Positions 7,811 through 14,958 of a stretch of 64,000 nucleotides of DNA are shown here, one piece after another. The stretch spans positions 1-64,000 of the forward strand of contig ONPU01000016.1 of NCBI GenBank assembly GCA_900319795.1, written 5' to 3'. Position 1 is the stretch's first letter. Each line of letters begins with the position of its first letter. Made by a program: the position numbers and the translations under genes. Below the pieces are notes generated by a model, which was not told the DNA's origin, searched no databases, and saw only the letters and a program-made list of their open reading frames with translations. The stretch is from an uncultured Eubacteriales bacterium (GTDB lineage: Bacteria > Bacillota > Clostridia > Lachnospirales > Lachnospiraceae).

Positions 7811-7960
7811 ATGGAAGAAAAATTGGTCAACATCCTGAACGAAATGGCGGAGTATCTGAGTGTGCCTCAGATGAAGAAGCTGCAGGAGGTGTTATTAAAA
7901 AACTTATCCGGCACGATGGCTCAGAAAGAAAACATCGAGAATGCTGAATACCTGAGATAA
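7811..7960 (+). pseudogene. N-terminal remnant resembling a tyrosine recombinase
   Basis: With ATG 7811 after AAAAGGAG, the frame encodes only 49 residues: MEEKLVNILNEMAEYLSVPQ then MKKLQEVLLKNLSGTM. The pattern of an acidic helix followed by xxQMxxLxxVL resembles the first helices of Clostridial XerC/integrase proteins, after which the DNA-binding and catalytic domains would follow. Here the frame ends at TGAGATAA. It may be a truncated integrase or an unrelated small protein; the short length makes this uncertain. The 126 bases before it (7685-7810) contain nothing else recognisable. Confidence 0.4.
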
Positions 7961-7990
7961 TGTCAACTTCAAGTTGTCAGAGGAGAACAG

Positions 7991-8332
7991 ATGAACATTC
8001 AAATATTTGGAACAAAGAAAAGTTCCGATACACGTAAAGCAGAGCGCTTCTTCAAGGAGCGCGGCATCAAGTTCCAGTTCATTGATCTGAAGGAAAAAGG
8101 CTTAAGTAAGGGCGAGTTCTATTCCGTCATGCAGGCTGTCGGGGGAGTGGACGCAATGATCGATCCGGACTGCAAAGACAAAGACCTGCTGGCTCTTGTT
8201 ACTTATATCTCAGCGGATGAACGCGCGGAAAAAGTGATGGAAAACCAGAGTGTTATTCGGCAGCCTATCGTCCGGAATGGCCGGCAGGCAACTGTTGGTT
8301 ATGCGCCGGAAATCTGGAAGACATGGCAATAA
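7991..8332 (+). CDS. ArsC/YffB-family thioredoxin-fold protein lacking the catalytic Cys
   Basis: The 113-residue protein aligns with the ArsC/Spx/YffB family: MNIQIFGTKKSSDTRKAERF at the start, FIDLKEKGLSKGEF, and the cis-Pro segment VIRQPIVRNGRQATVGY. In the family the N-terminal loop is usually xxNCDTxxKA with a reactive Cys; here it is KKSSDTRKA, with Ser in place of Cys. The substrate-binding Arg region is kept. It is therefore unlikely to be a thiol reductase in the normal way and may be a binding or regulatory relative. AGAGGAG precedes the ATG. Confidence 0.75.
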   Translation: MNIQIFGTKKSSDTRKAERFFKERGIKFQFIDLKEKGLSKGEFYSVMQAVGGVDAMIDPDCKDKDLLALVTYISADERAEKVMENQSVIRQPIVRNGRQATVGYAPEIWKTWQ

Positions 8333-8366
8333 AGCAGGCGTGTCAGACGCCTGATTGGAGAGCAGA

Positions 8367-8672
8367 ATGACAGCGAATCAATTACAGTGGACCAGAACAA
8401 AAAATGAACTTGTGAGGTCGGTTGAACAGCTCGGATTTCCGGCGGAACTCGGAGAGGCTATAGCGATACATCTGGGGAGCCCGAAAGCAATGAACCGCAT
8501 GATTTCATACCTGGACTATGTGAAGCCCGGAAGTGAGGAACTGATTGTGGATGAGATGCTGGCGATCCGGAGCGAAGTGGACGCATGGAAAGAGAAGAAA
8601 GCCAGCGAAGAAGCAAATGCCCGGTACAATGAGATCCTGAACTATGGACTCGGTACGGAAGAAGAGGAATGA
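8367..8672 (+). CDS. Conserved hypothetical protein, 101 aa
   Basis: ATG 8367 is chosen because a GGAG lies about seven bases upstream; the TTG at 8355 would absorb that site. The protein is soluble and helical: WTRTKNELVRSVEQLGFP, IAIHLGSPKAMNRMISYL and EELIVDEMLAIRSEVDAW. I have the impression of similar proteins in other Lachnospiraceae but no known function. It lies 34 bases after the ArsC-like gene and 43 bases before the alpha/beta hydrolase gene, so the three may share a transcript. Confidence 0.6.
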   Translation: MTANQLQWTRTKNELVRSVEQLGFPAELGEAIAIHLGSPKAMNRMISYLDYVKPGSEELIVDEMLAIRSEVDAWKEKKASEEANARYNEILNYGLGTEEEE

Positions 8673-8715
8673 TCGGATTAGGCATGAAGAAGAAGTCTAC
8701 AGGTGGAGAATTATA

Positions 8716-9609
8716 ATGCGAATACTGATCATCCTCCTGGCTGTCGTGGCAGTTCTGGTGCTCCTTACAGCCTGGTTCCTTGCCGGTTTTACAATGACCG
8801 GAAAGCGGCAGACACTCGACGAAGCGATGCAATGGCAGTCTGACCACTATGACACTTCATTTTACCGGGATCTGGAGAAGACGGACTATACCGTGGCGGG
8901 AGAGGGCGGCTATGTCCTGCATGTGCAATTTTTAAAGAACCCGAGTCCGTCGGACAGATATATCGTTATTTCCCATGGCTATACAGATAATCACATCGGT
9001 TCCCTGAAATACGCCGGGATGTATCTGGAAATGGGATTCAACTGCATCCTCTACGATCTGCGCGGACATGGACAAAATGAAAGCACGGCGACGACGTACG
9101 GCATTCTGGAGGGGCAGGATCTGGCGAACCTGGTTCAGGATTCGCGGGAGCGCTATCCCGACATGAAAATACTCGGCCTTCACGGAGAATCCCTCGGTGC
9201 GGCGTCCACGATTTCTTCGCTTCGGTACAAGCCGGAGGTTGATTTTGTCGTTGCCGACTGCGGCTTTTCCGATATTGAAAATGTTCTCCGCGGCACATAC
9301 CGATACGCCCATGTTCCCGGTTTTATCTTTGACCTGGCAAATCTTGGAGCGGTTCTCAGATATCATCACGCGCTGTCGGACATGCGCCCCATTGATGCGC
9401 TTGACTCAAATACCATCCCCGTTCTGTTCATTCACGGAGAGGAAGATACATTTATTTTGCCGAAAAACTCACAGGATATGTATGAGAGAACCGGGGGTGA
9501 GCGGAGCATTTTCATAATGCCGGGAGCAGGTCATGCTGAGTCTGTTCTGACGGATCCGGCGAAATACCGGGAAGTGGTGGAGAGCTTTTTGAGGGATCTT
9601 GGGGAATAG
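8716..9609 (+). CDS. Membrane-anchored alpha/beta hydrolase
   Basis: An N-terminal membrane anchor (MRILIILLAVVAVLVLLTAW) is followed by an alpha/beta hydrolase core. Visible elements are the oxyanion segment YIVISHGYTDN, FNCILYDLRGHGQNE, the nucleophile elbow LGLHGESLGAAST (Ser in GESLG), the acid in FIHGEEDTF and His in PGAGHAES. This is the BAAT/serine aminopeptidase-like type common in Firmicutes, with the catalytic domain probably outside the cell. ATG 8716 follows AGGTGGAG; longer in-frame starts lack a site. It ends four bases before the NUDIX start. Substrate unknown. Confidence 0.75.
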   Translation: MRILIILLAVVAVLVLLTAWFLAGFTMTGKRQTLDEAMQWQSDHYDTSFYRDLEKTDYTVAGEGGYVLHVQFLKNPSPSDRYIVISHGYTDNHIGSLKYAGMYLEMGFNCILYDLRGHGQNESTATTYGILEGQDLANLVQDSRERYPDMKILGLHGESLGAASTISSLRYKPEVDFVVADCGFSDIENVLRGTYRYAHVPGFIFDLANLGAVLRYHHALSDMRPIDALDSNTIPVLFIHGEEDTFILPKNSQDMYERTGGERSIFIMPGAGHAESVLTDPAKYREVVESFLRDLGE

Positions 9610-9613
9610 AACC

Positions 9614-10165
9614 ATGGAATATTTTGATGTAGTTGACGAAAACGGGATGCCGGTTGGAGAGATCATTTCCAGAGAAAAGGCACACAGAGAAGGGATACAG
9701 CACAGGACGGCGCACGTCTGGATCGTCAGAAAGAAGGATTCAGGCTACGATGTGCTTCTCCAGAAGAGGAGCAGAAATAAGGATTCTTTCCCCGGAATGT
9801 ACGACACTTCGTCCGCGGGACATATCCCCGCGGGGGAAGAACCGCTCCCTTCTGCCCTTCGGGAACTCAAGGAAGAACTGGGCATAGAAGCCGGGCCGGA
9901 GGATCTCCGATACGCCGGGATGTTCCACGGCCAATACGAAAAAGAGTTTCACGGCCATGTGTTCCGTGATAATGAGATCGCCCGGGTATATGTTTACGAT
10001 CGCCCTGTGGCGGCGGAAGAGCTGACACTTCAGGAGAGCGAGGTGGAGGAGGTCCGCTGGTTTGATCTGGAAGAGGTATGGCAGGAGATTCAGACCAGCC
10101 GTGAAAGGATCTGCGTGCCAATGGGCGGGCTTGAGGTGCTGAGGGGGTTTCTGGGGACTGCATAG
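9614..10165 (+). CDS. NUDIX hydrolase, YfcD/IPP-isomerase-like
   Basis: The 183-residue protein starts MEYFDVVDENGMPVGEIISR, as in YfcD-type proteins. It carries a full Nudix box: GHIPAGEEPLPSALREL continuing with KEELGI, fitting GX5EX7REUXEEXGU. The HRTAHVWIV segment is typical of the IPP isomerase-like branch. It probably hydrolyses a nucleotide-linked or diphosphate compound; the substrate cannot be read. ATG 9614 is four bases after the hydrolase stop, indicating coupling, though only GGGGAATAG is available as ribosome binding site. Confidence 0.82.
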   Translation: MEYFDVVDENGMPVGEIISREKAHREGIQHRTAHVWIVRKKDSGYDVLLQKRSRNKDSFPGMYDTSSAGHIPAGEEPLPSALRELKEELGIEAGPEDLRYAGMFHGQYEKEFHGHVFRDNEIARVYVYDRPVAAEELTLQESEVEEVRWFDLEEVWQEIQTSRERICVPMGGLEVLRGFLGTA

Positions 10166-10192
10166 ATTTTTTGTGTTGGAGGGTCCTATTCA

Positions 10193-10222
10193 TTGTCAAC
10201 TCCTATCCTTTTGTGCTACTAT
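10193..10222 (+). promoter_or_regulatory. Promoter of the YeaQ-like membrane protein gene
   Basis: TTGTCA (10193-10198) and TACTAT (10217-10222) with an 18-base spacer form a good SigA-type promoter 35 bases upstream of the start codon. Confidence 0.55.
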
Positions 10223-10257
10223 CTACTCGAAATAATCAGGAAAGAGAGGATCACAAT

Positions 10258-10494
10258 ATGGGACTGATTATGAGTATAATTGTAGGCGCTCTTGCCGGTT
10301 TTCTCGGAAGCAGGATTATGAACGAGCCTTCCGGCGCGCTTAAAAATATTCTCTTAGGTATCGCGGGAGGATTTGTCGGCGGCCTGATCTTCAGATTCCT
10401 CGGCCTCAAGGCGACCGGAACGGTCGGAACGCTGATTATGTCAGTAGTGGGAGCCTGCGCCTGTATATGGCTGGGCAGGATGTTCTTGCATTAA
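10258..10494 (+). CDS. GlsB/YeaQ/YmgE-family stress membrane protein
   Basis: The 78-residue protein has three predicted membrane segments with the family pattern: MGLIMSIIVGALAGFLGSRI, NILLGIAGGFVGGLIFRFLG and GTLIMSVVGACACIWLGR. These transglycosylase-associated proteins are small inner-membrane proteins induced under stress in many bacteria, with unclear molecular function. ATG 10258 follows GAGAGGA; the longer frame from 10171 covers the promoter. It has its own promoter and a strong hairpin downstream, so it is a single-gene unit. Confidence 0.85.
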   Translation: MGLIMSIIVGALAGFLGSRIMNEPSGALKNILLGIAGGFVGGLIFRFLGLKATGTVGTLIMSVVGACACIWLGRMFLH

Positions 10495-10503
10495 CACGAA
10501 TCG

Positions 10504-10539
10504 TTGGGGGCAGGTACGGCTTCGAGTACCTGCCCCCAA
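10504..10539 (+). terminator. Strong hairpin after the YeaQ-like gene
   Basis: TTGGGGGCAGGTAC (10504-10517) pairs perfectly with GTACCTGCCCCCAA (10526-10539) over 14 bp. No T-run follows directly, so termination may be partial; it could also stabilise the short mRNA. Confidence 0.7.
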
Positions 10540-10636
10540 TGTTATGCAATGACTATATTTGAATTCGTTAAAAAGAGGTGTTTCAACATTCAATTTCCGT
10601 GAGTATTAAAGTCGCATTCAACAATCGAAGGACCCT

Positions 10637-11137
10637 ATGAAAACAATATACCTTGCCGGAGGATGCTTCTGGGGAGTACAGAGGTTTTTTGACCAGTTTA
10701 ACGGAGTTGTTTCTACCGAGGTCGGCTATGCCAATGGGCCTGCGGAAGCGCCTACCTATCAGGATGTATGTCAAAGCAGCGGGCATGCAGAAACGGTGAA
10801 GATTGTTTATGATGAGAACCAGATCATACTGACAGAACTTTTGGGATATTACTTTATGGTGATTGATCCGCTGTCGGTGAATAAGCAGGGAAATGATACG
10901 GGCATTCAGTATCGGACAGGGATTTACTATACCGACGAAGAACAATTGTCGGAAGCACAGCGGGTTTACGCGGCGGAAGAGGAGAAAGCCGGAGCGCCGC
11001 TTGCGGTAGAGCTGGAGCCACTTCAGAACTTTTTCACGGCGGAAGAATATCATCAGAAATATCTTGTGAAGAATCCGGGCGGTTACTGTCATATTCCACG
11101 TGCTATGTTTATGTTAAATGATTCAGCCAGGAAATAA
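10637..11137 (+). CDS. msrA: Peptide-methionine (S)-S-oxide reductase
   Basis: The 166-residue protein starts MKTIYLAGGCFWGVQRFF, with the MsrA catalytic Cys in GCFWG at residue 10, followed by VSTEVGYANGPAEAPTYQDV and SSGHAETVKIVYD. TEEYHQKY-like residues near the C-terminus (EEYHQKYLVKNPGGYC) complete the family pattern. It repairs the S-epimer of methionine sulfoxide in proteins and free methionine, in the cytoplasm. There is no fused MsrB domain. The next gene's longer in-frame start overlaps its end, but the preferred start does not. Confidence 0.95.
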   Translation: MKTIYLAGGCFWGVQRFFDQFNGVVSTEVGYANGPAEAPTYQDVCQSSGHAETVKIVYDENQIILTELLGYYFMVIDPLSVNKQGNDTGIQYRTGIYYTDEEQLSEAQRVYAAEEEKAGAPLAVELEPLQNFFTAEEYHQKYLVKNPGGYCHIPRAMFMLNDSARK

Positions 11138-11183
11138 CGGGCGCGGAACGACAGAAAAGAGAAGGGTAAAGGAAGAGAATAGG

Positions 11184-12242
11184 ATGCCGTTCAAGATCGT
11201 CAGAAATGACATCACAAAAATGCATACGGAAGCTATCGTCAACACAGCAAATGATCGCCCGACCGTCGGAACCGGGTGCGACTATGCTGTTTATACGACC
11301 GCAGGTTTTGAGGAACTGCTTGCGTACCGCAAGGAGAAGATCGGTTTTGTGAAAGAAGGCGACGCATTTGTCACGCCCGGTTTTCGTCTGCCGGCAAAGT
11401 ATATCATTCATGCAGTAAGCCCTCTGTATGTTGATGGGAGGCACAAAGAAGAAGAGCTGCTCAGATCCTGCTATCGGAAAAGTCTTGCCTTAGCGGTGGA
11501 ATACGGGATCCGCTCCATTGCCTTTCCGCTCATTTCGACCGGCGGGTTTGGCTATCCGAAAGAGGAAGGCATGCGGATTGCTGTTGATGAGATCCATGCG
11601 TTTCTTCTGAATTCGGATATGCAGATCTACCTTGTCGTTTTTGATGAGAAGGCGACAGAGATGGGAAGAAATCTGTACCCGGATCTGGAAGCCTACATCG
11701 ATCTGAACTATGTCCGTGAGAGGCATGAGGAGGAGTACGGAGATTTAGGGGAAGTCATCCTGCATGCCGATAGAGAAGCATCCTTTGCTGTCGGGATGCC
11801 CTTCCCTGCTATGGCTGCCATTGACAGGGAAGAAGAGCTCCTTTATGACGAAGCCGCCATAGAAGAGATGGAGCGAAAACTGGCAGAGCGAATGGAGCAC
11901 ATGTCAGATACGTTTCCGCAGTATCTGCTCTATCTGATTGAGCAGAAGGGAATGGAGAACGCGGAGGTATATAAAAGGGCCATTGTTGACAGGAAAGTGT
12001 TCTCCAAGATCAAGAACAATCCGGATTATCATCCGCAGAAGCTGACAGCTCTGTGCCTTTGCATCGGCGCGAAATTGAACATGGATGAATCCAGGGATTT
12101 GCTGGCGAGAGCGGGGTATGCGCTGTCGCCCTGTGATAAGACGGACATCATTTTCTCGTATTTTATAGAGAATGAGATCTATGACATGATTGAACTCGAT
12201 ATCCAGCTGGAAGAGCACGGATTGCCGTGTATCATTACCTGA
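11184..12242 (+). CDS. Macro domain protein with C-terminal helical module
   Basis: Residues 1-165 form a macro domain: FKIVRNDITKMHTEAIVNTA, GTGCDYAVYTTAGFEELL and the ligand loop FPLISTGGFGYPKEEG. These domains bind or hydrolyse ADP-ribose conjugates. An acidic linker follows. The last 110 residues form a module with RKVFSKIKNNPDYHPQKLTA, IGAKLNMDESRDLLARAGYA and KTDIIFSYFIENEIYDM, which I recognise as a recurring C-terminal unit in Firmicutes, HTH-like in pattern. ATG 11184 follows GGAAGAG. The architecture suggests ADP-ribose sensing joined to a nucleic-acid or protein partner. Confidence 0.8.
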   Translation: MPFKIVRNDITKMHTEAIVNTANDRPTVGTGCDYAVYTTAGFEELLAYRKEKIGFVKEGDAFVTPGFRLPAKYIIHAVSPLYVDGRHKEEELLRSCYRKSLALAVEYGIRSIAFPLISTGGFGYPKEEGMRIAVDEIHAFLLNSDMQIYLVVFDEKATEMGRNLYPDLEAYIDLNYVRERHEEEYGDLGEVILHADREASFAVGMPFPAMAAIDREEELLYDEAAIEEMERKLAERMEHMSDTFPQYLLYLIEQKGMENAEVYKRAIVDRKVFSKIKNNPDYHPQKLTALCLCIGAKLNMDESRDLLARAGYALSPCDKTDIIFSYFIENEIYDMIELDIQLEEHGLPCIIT

Positions 12243-12273
12243 AATTCTCTGCCTTTTCAGATGAAAATTACAG

Positions 12274-12758
12274 ATGTCATTTGTGATCAACAAAAAGATT
12301 ACCAGAGAGGAACTTCCGGTTTTTTTTATGTGTTGTGAGCCATGTAAGGACAATCCTACGGAGGACAGTAATACAGAGGAAGATAATACGAAGGATAACA
12401 CTTCAGAAGACAGTTCTTCGGAAAGCGATTCCGACAGTTCCTCGAAACATTCTTCGGGCACGAATCCGGACAGTCATTCGAGCAGTTCTTCGAATCGTAC
12501 TTCGAGCAGCTCTACGAACGGTATTTCAAACGGTACTTCGAGCAGCACTTCGAATAGTACTTCGAACCGTACTTCAAACAGCACTTCGGCCGGTTCTAAG
12601 ACTGACGGGGCGACGGGGCGAAAACCGGCGATCCGAGTTCGATTTGGCTCTGGATTATGATGATGTTTATCAGTATGATAGGAATGAGCGGCGCTGGTGC
12701 CGCATATAGCAGGAACCGGCGAAAAGAAGAGTATGCCGGAGAGAATGATCAGGAGTAA
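12274..12758 (+). pseudogene. Frameshifted surface-protein remnant with Ser/Thr/Asn repeats and sorting-signal-like end
   Basis: From ATG 12274 an open frame (to 12660) encodes low-complexity acidic then Ser/Thr/Asn-rich sequence (SSSTSNSTSNRTSNSTSAG) from imperfect short DNA repeats at about 12360-12600. In another frame, from about 12606 to TAA 12758, the DNA encodes AKTGDPSSIWLWIMMMFISM, then IGMSGAGAAYSRNRRKEE. This looks like a degenerate LPxTG-type sorting signal: TGD, hydrophobic helix, basic tail. That frame has no own start, so one frameshift near 12600-12640 seems to separate stalk and anchor. A sequencing error or programmed shift would be alternatives. Confidence 0.5.
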
Positions 12759-12764
12759 AGGTTT

Positions 12765-13586
12765 ATGGCAACATCATTTAAAGAGATTGTAAAAGGGCGC
12801 AGGAGTGTCCGTACATTTGACGGAAATGCAATCCGTCCGGAAGACAGGGAGAAACTGGAGGAATGCTTGAGAGAGGGCATTTCCAATCCGTTCGATATTC
12901 CGGTGGAGTTCGTTCTGCTGGACGCGGATCAGTATGGACTGTCCAGCCCGGTGATATCCGGTGAAAAGCTGTATGTTGCCGGGAAGGTCGCGAAGGGGCC
13001 CTATGCGGATGTGGCTTTTGGCTATTCTTTTGAGAAGCTGGTGCTTTTTGCCTGGTCGTTGGGGATCGGGACGACGTGGATTGGCGGGACCATGAAGCGG
13101 GAGCATTTTGAGAAAGCGGCCGGCCTTGCGGCCGGGGAAATGATGCCCTGCGTCAGCCCGCTGGGATATCCGGCAAAGAAATCCATCAAGGAAACGCTGA
13201 TGCGGAAGGGCGTGGGCGCCGACAACCGGATGCCGGCGGAGAAGCTGTTCTTCGATGGCGGATTTGACAAGCCGTTATCCGGGGCGGAGAAGCAGGAGAT
13301 CGCGGACCTGATCGAGGTGGTCCGGTGGGCTCCGTCCGCGGTGAATAAGCAGCCGTGGAGAGTTGTTCGCGGGGCGGACGGGGTGTATCATTTTTATGAA
13401 AAGAAGGATAAAGGATATGTCAGCGACGCGACCGGGGATCTGCAGAAGATCGACGTCGGCATTGCGATGTGTCATTTTGTGATGGAACTGGAGGAACAGG
13501 GGAAGAGCGCGGCGGTTGCTGTCAGCGATCCCGGGATCCGTGTTCCTGAAGGCACGGAATATATTGCGTCGGTGAGAGTCGGATAA
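12765..13586 (+). CDS. Nitroreductase-family protein
   Basis: The 273-residue protein starts with FKEIVKGRRSVRTFDGNAIR, the FMN-binding RRSVR signature of nitroreductases. It has the TM-nitroreductase (tandem) layout: SLGIGTTWIGGTMKREHF with LGYPAKKS, then a second part with VRWAPSAVNKQPWRVV. It is likely a FMN-dependent NAD(P)H oxidoreductase of unknown substrate. The TAA stop is fused directly to a family A repeat. It starts six bases after the surface-protein remnant. Confidence 0.85.
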   Translation: MATSFKEIVKGRRSVRTFDGNAIRPEDREKLEECLREGISNPFDIPVEFVLLDADQYGLSSPVISGEKLYVAGKVAKGPYADVAFGYSFEKLVLFAWSLGIGTTWIGGTMKREHFEKAAGLAAGEMMPCVSPLGYPAKKSIKETLMRKGVGADNRMPAEKLFFDGGFDKPLSGAEKQEIADLIEVVRWAPSAVNKQPWRVVRGADGVYHFYEKKDKGYVSDATGDLQKIDVGIAMCHFVMELEEQGKSAAVAVSDPGIRVPEGTEYIASVRVG

Positions 13587-13680
13587 GACAGTGGGGACAG
13601 TCCCCGGTGTCTGGTGCGAAAAGATGCCGAATTTTCAGCGTCTTTTGCGATAAGACACCAGGGACTGTCCCCACTGTCTG
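13587..13680. repeat. Family A palindromic repeat, long form (locus A1)
   Basis: Left arm GACAGTGGGGACAGTCCCC begins directly after the TAA of the nitroreductase gene. The centre is an imperfect hairpin AAGATGCCG...CAGCGTCTT followed by TTTT. The right arm AGACACCAGGGACTGTCCCC ends near 13679. The element probably serves as a terminator for the upstream gene. Confidence 0.85.
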
Positions 13681-13716
13681 GTTGATAAGACTTAAAAAGA
13701 AAGGCCAGGTGAAGGA

Positions 13717-14844
13717 ATGATCTACAGAGATTTTAGAGGAATGAAGCTTTCGGCGCTCGGATTTGGGGCAATGAGACTTCCGGTGATTGACGGGGATGAC
13801 AGCAGGATTGATGTGGAGGCTGCGCTTCGTATGGTAGACACCGCGATGGCGGCGGGGATCAACTATTATGATACGGCCTGGGGCTATCACGGTGAGAGCT
13901 CCGAAACAGTCATGGGAAAAGCGCTGAAAAAGTATCCACGGGAGCAGTTCTATGTTGCGACCAAGTTCCCCGGGTATGACCCGTCGAACTGGGGCAAGGT
14001 GGAGGAGATTTTCGAGAAGCAGCTTGAAAAGCTTGAAGTGGAATATTTTGATTTTTATCTTTTCCACAATGTCTGCGAGATGAACATCGACGCGTATCTC
14101 GATGATGAGAAATACGGCATTTACAGCTATTTGATGGAACAGAAGAAGAACGGGCGAATCCGTCACCTGGGCTTTTCCTGCCATGGAAACATGGACGTGC
14201 TGAAGCGTTTCCTCGATGCCTATGGCAAGGATATGGAATTTTGCCAGCTGCAACTCAATTATCTGGACTGGACTTTCCAGAGGGGCAGAGAAAAAGTGGC
14301 GCTTCTTGATGAGTGGAAGATTCCGGTATGGGTTATGGAACCGCTTCGCGGAGGAAAACTGGCTGGCCTTCAGCCGGAATATGAGGCTGAGCTGAAAGCG
14401 CTTCGTCCGGACGAGGAGATCCCGGCGTGGGCGTTCCGTTTCCTTCAGAGTATTCCGTCCGTTACGATGATTCTTTCCGGCATGTCCAATGAGGAGCAGT
14501 TGGAGAAAAATATCAAGACATTTGAAGCGGAAAAGAAACTGAACGATGCTGAGATGAAAACGCTTATGAGCATTGCTGACAGGATGCTGTCTGTGGGAAC
14601 GGTGCCTTGTACGTCGTGCCATTATTGCGTGAGCCATTGCCCGCAGGGGCTGGATATTCCGCATCTCATTTCTCTGTACAACGAACATGTTTACTCCGGC
14701 GGCGGATTCATCGCGCCGATGGCGCTTTCGGCCCTGCCGGAGGACAAAAAGCCGCAGGCATGTCTTCAGTGCCGCAGCTGTGAGCAGGTCTGTCCGCAGC
14801 AGATCAAAATCTCTGAGGTGCTTGCGGACTTCGCGGGGAGATAA
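13717..14844 (+). CDS. Aldo/keto reductase with C-terminal 2x[4Fe-4S] ferredoxin-like domain
   Basis: The 375-residue protein has the AKR barrel at residues 1-290: LSALGFGAMRLPV, INYYDTAWGYHGESSE with the catalytic Asp and Tyr, and QLQLNYLDWTFQRG. The C-terminal 80 residues hold two Cys clusters, CTSCHYCVSHCPQGLDIP and CLQCRSCEQVCPQQIKI, for two [4Fe-4S] clusters. This is the common anaerobe AKR-ferredoxin fusion, probably coupling carbonyl reduction to ferredoxin-type electron flow. Its TAA is fused to repeat A2. GAAAGGCCAGGTGAAGG precedes the ATG. Confidence 0.9.
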   Translation: MIYRDFRGMKLSALGFGAMRLPVIDGDDSRIDVEAALRMVDTAMAAGINYYDTAWGYHGESSETVMGKALKKYPREQFYVATKFPGYDPSNWGKVEEIFEKQLEKLEVEYFDFYLFHNVCEMNIDAYLDDEKYGIYSYLMEQKKNGRIRHLGFSCHGNMDVLKRFLDAYGKDMEFCQLQLNYLDWTFQRGREKVALLDEWKIPVWVMEPLRGGKLAGLQPEYEAELKALRPDEEIPAWAFRFLQSIPSVTMILSGMSNEEQLEKNIKTFEAEKKLNDAEMKTLMSIADRMLSVGTVPCTSCHYCVSHCPQGLDIPHLISLYNEHVYSGGGFIAPMALSALPEDKKPQACLQCRSCEQVCPQQIKISEVLADFAGR

Positions 14845-14938
14845 GACAGTGGGGACAGTCCCCGGTGTCTTATCGCAAAAGACGCCGAAAATTCGGCGTC
14901 TTTTCGAACCAGACACCAGGGACTGTCCCCACTGTCTG
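14845..14938. repeat. Family A palindromic repeat, long form (locus A2)
   Basis: Left arm GACAGTGGGGACAGTCCCC abuts the TAA of the AKR gene. The central stem AAAAGACGCCGAA/TTCGGCGTCTTTT is perfect, with flanking A and T runs, so it can terminate transcription in both directions. The right arm AGACACCAGGGACTGTCCCC follows. Confidence 0.88.
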
Positions 14939-14958
14939 GCTGATAAGGGTGAGATTTT

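Noticed and set aside
12335-12709. Arg-rich open frame overlapping the Ser/Thr-rich one
   Set aside because: It is the same short DNA repeat in another frame (RRTVIQRKIIRRITLQ), without protein-like composition.
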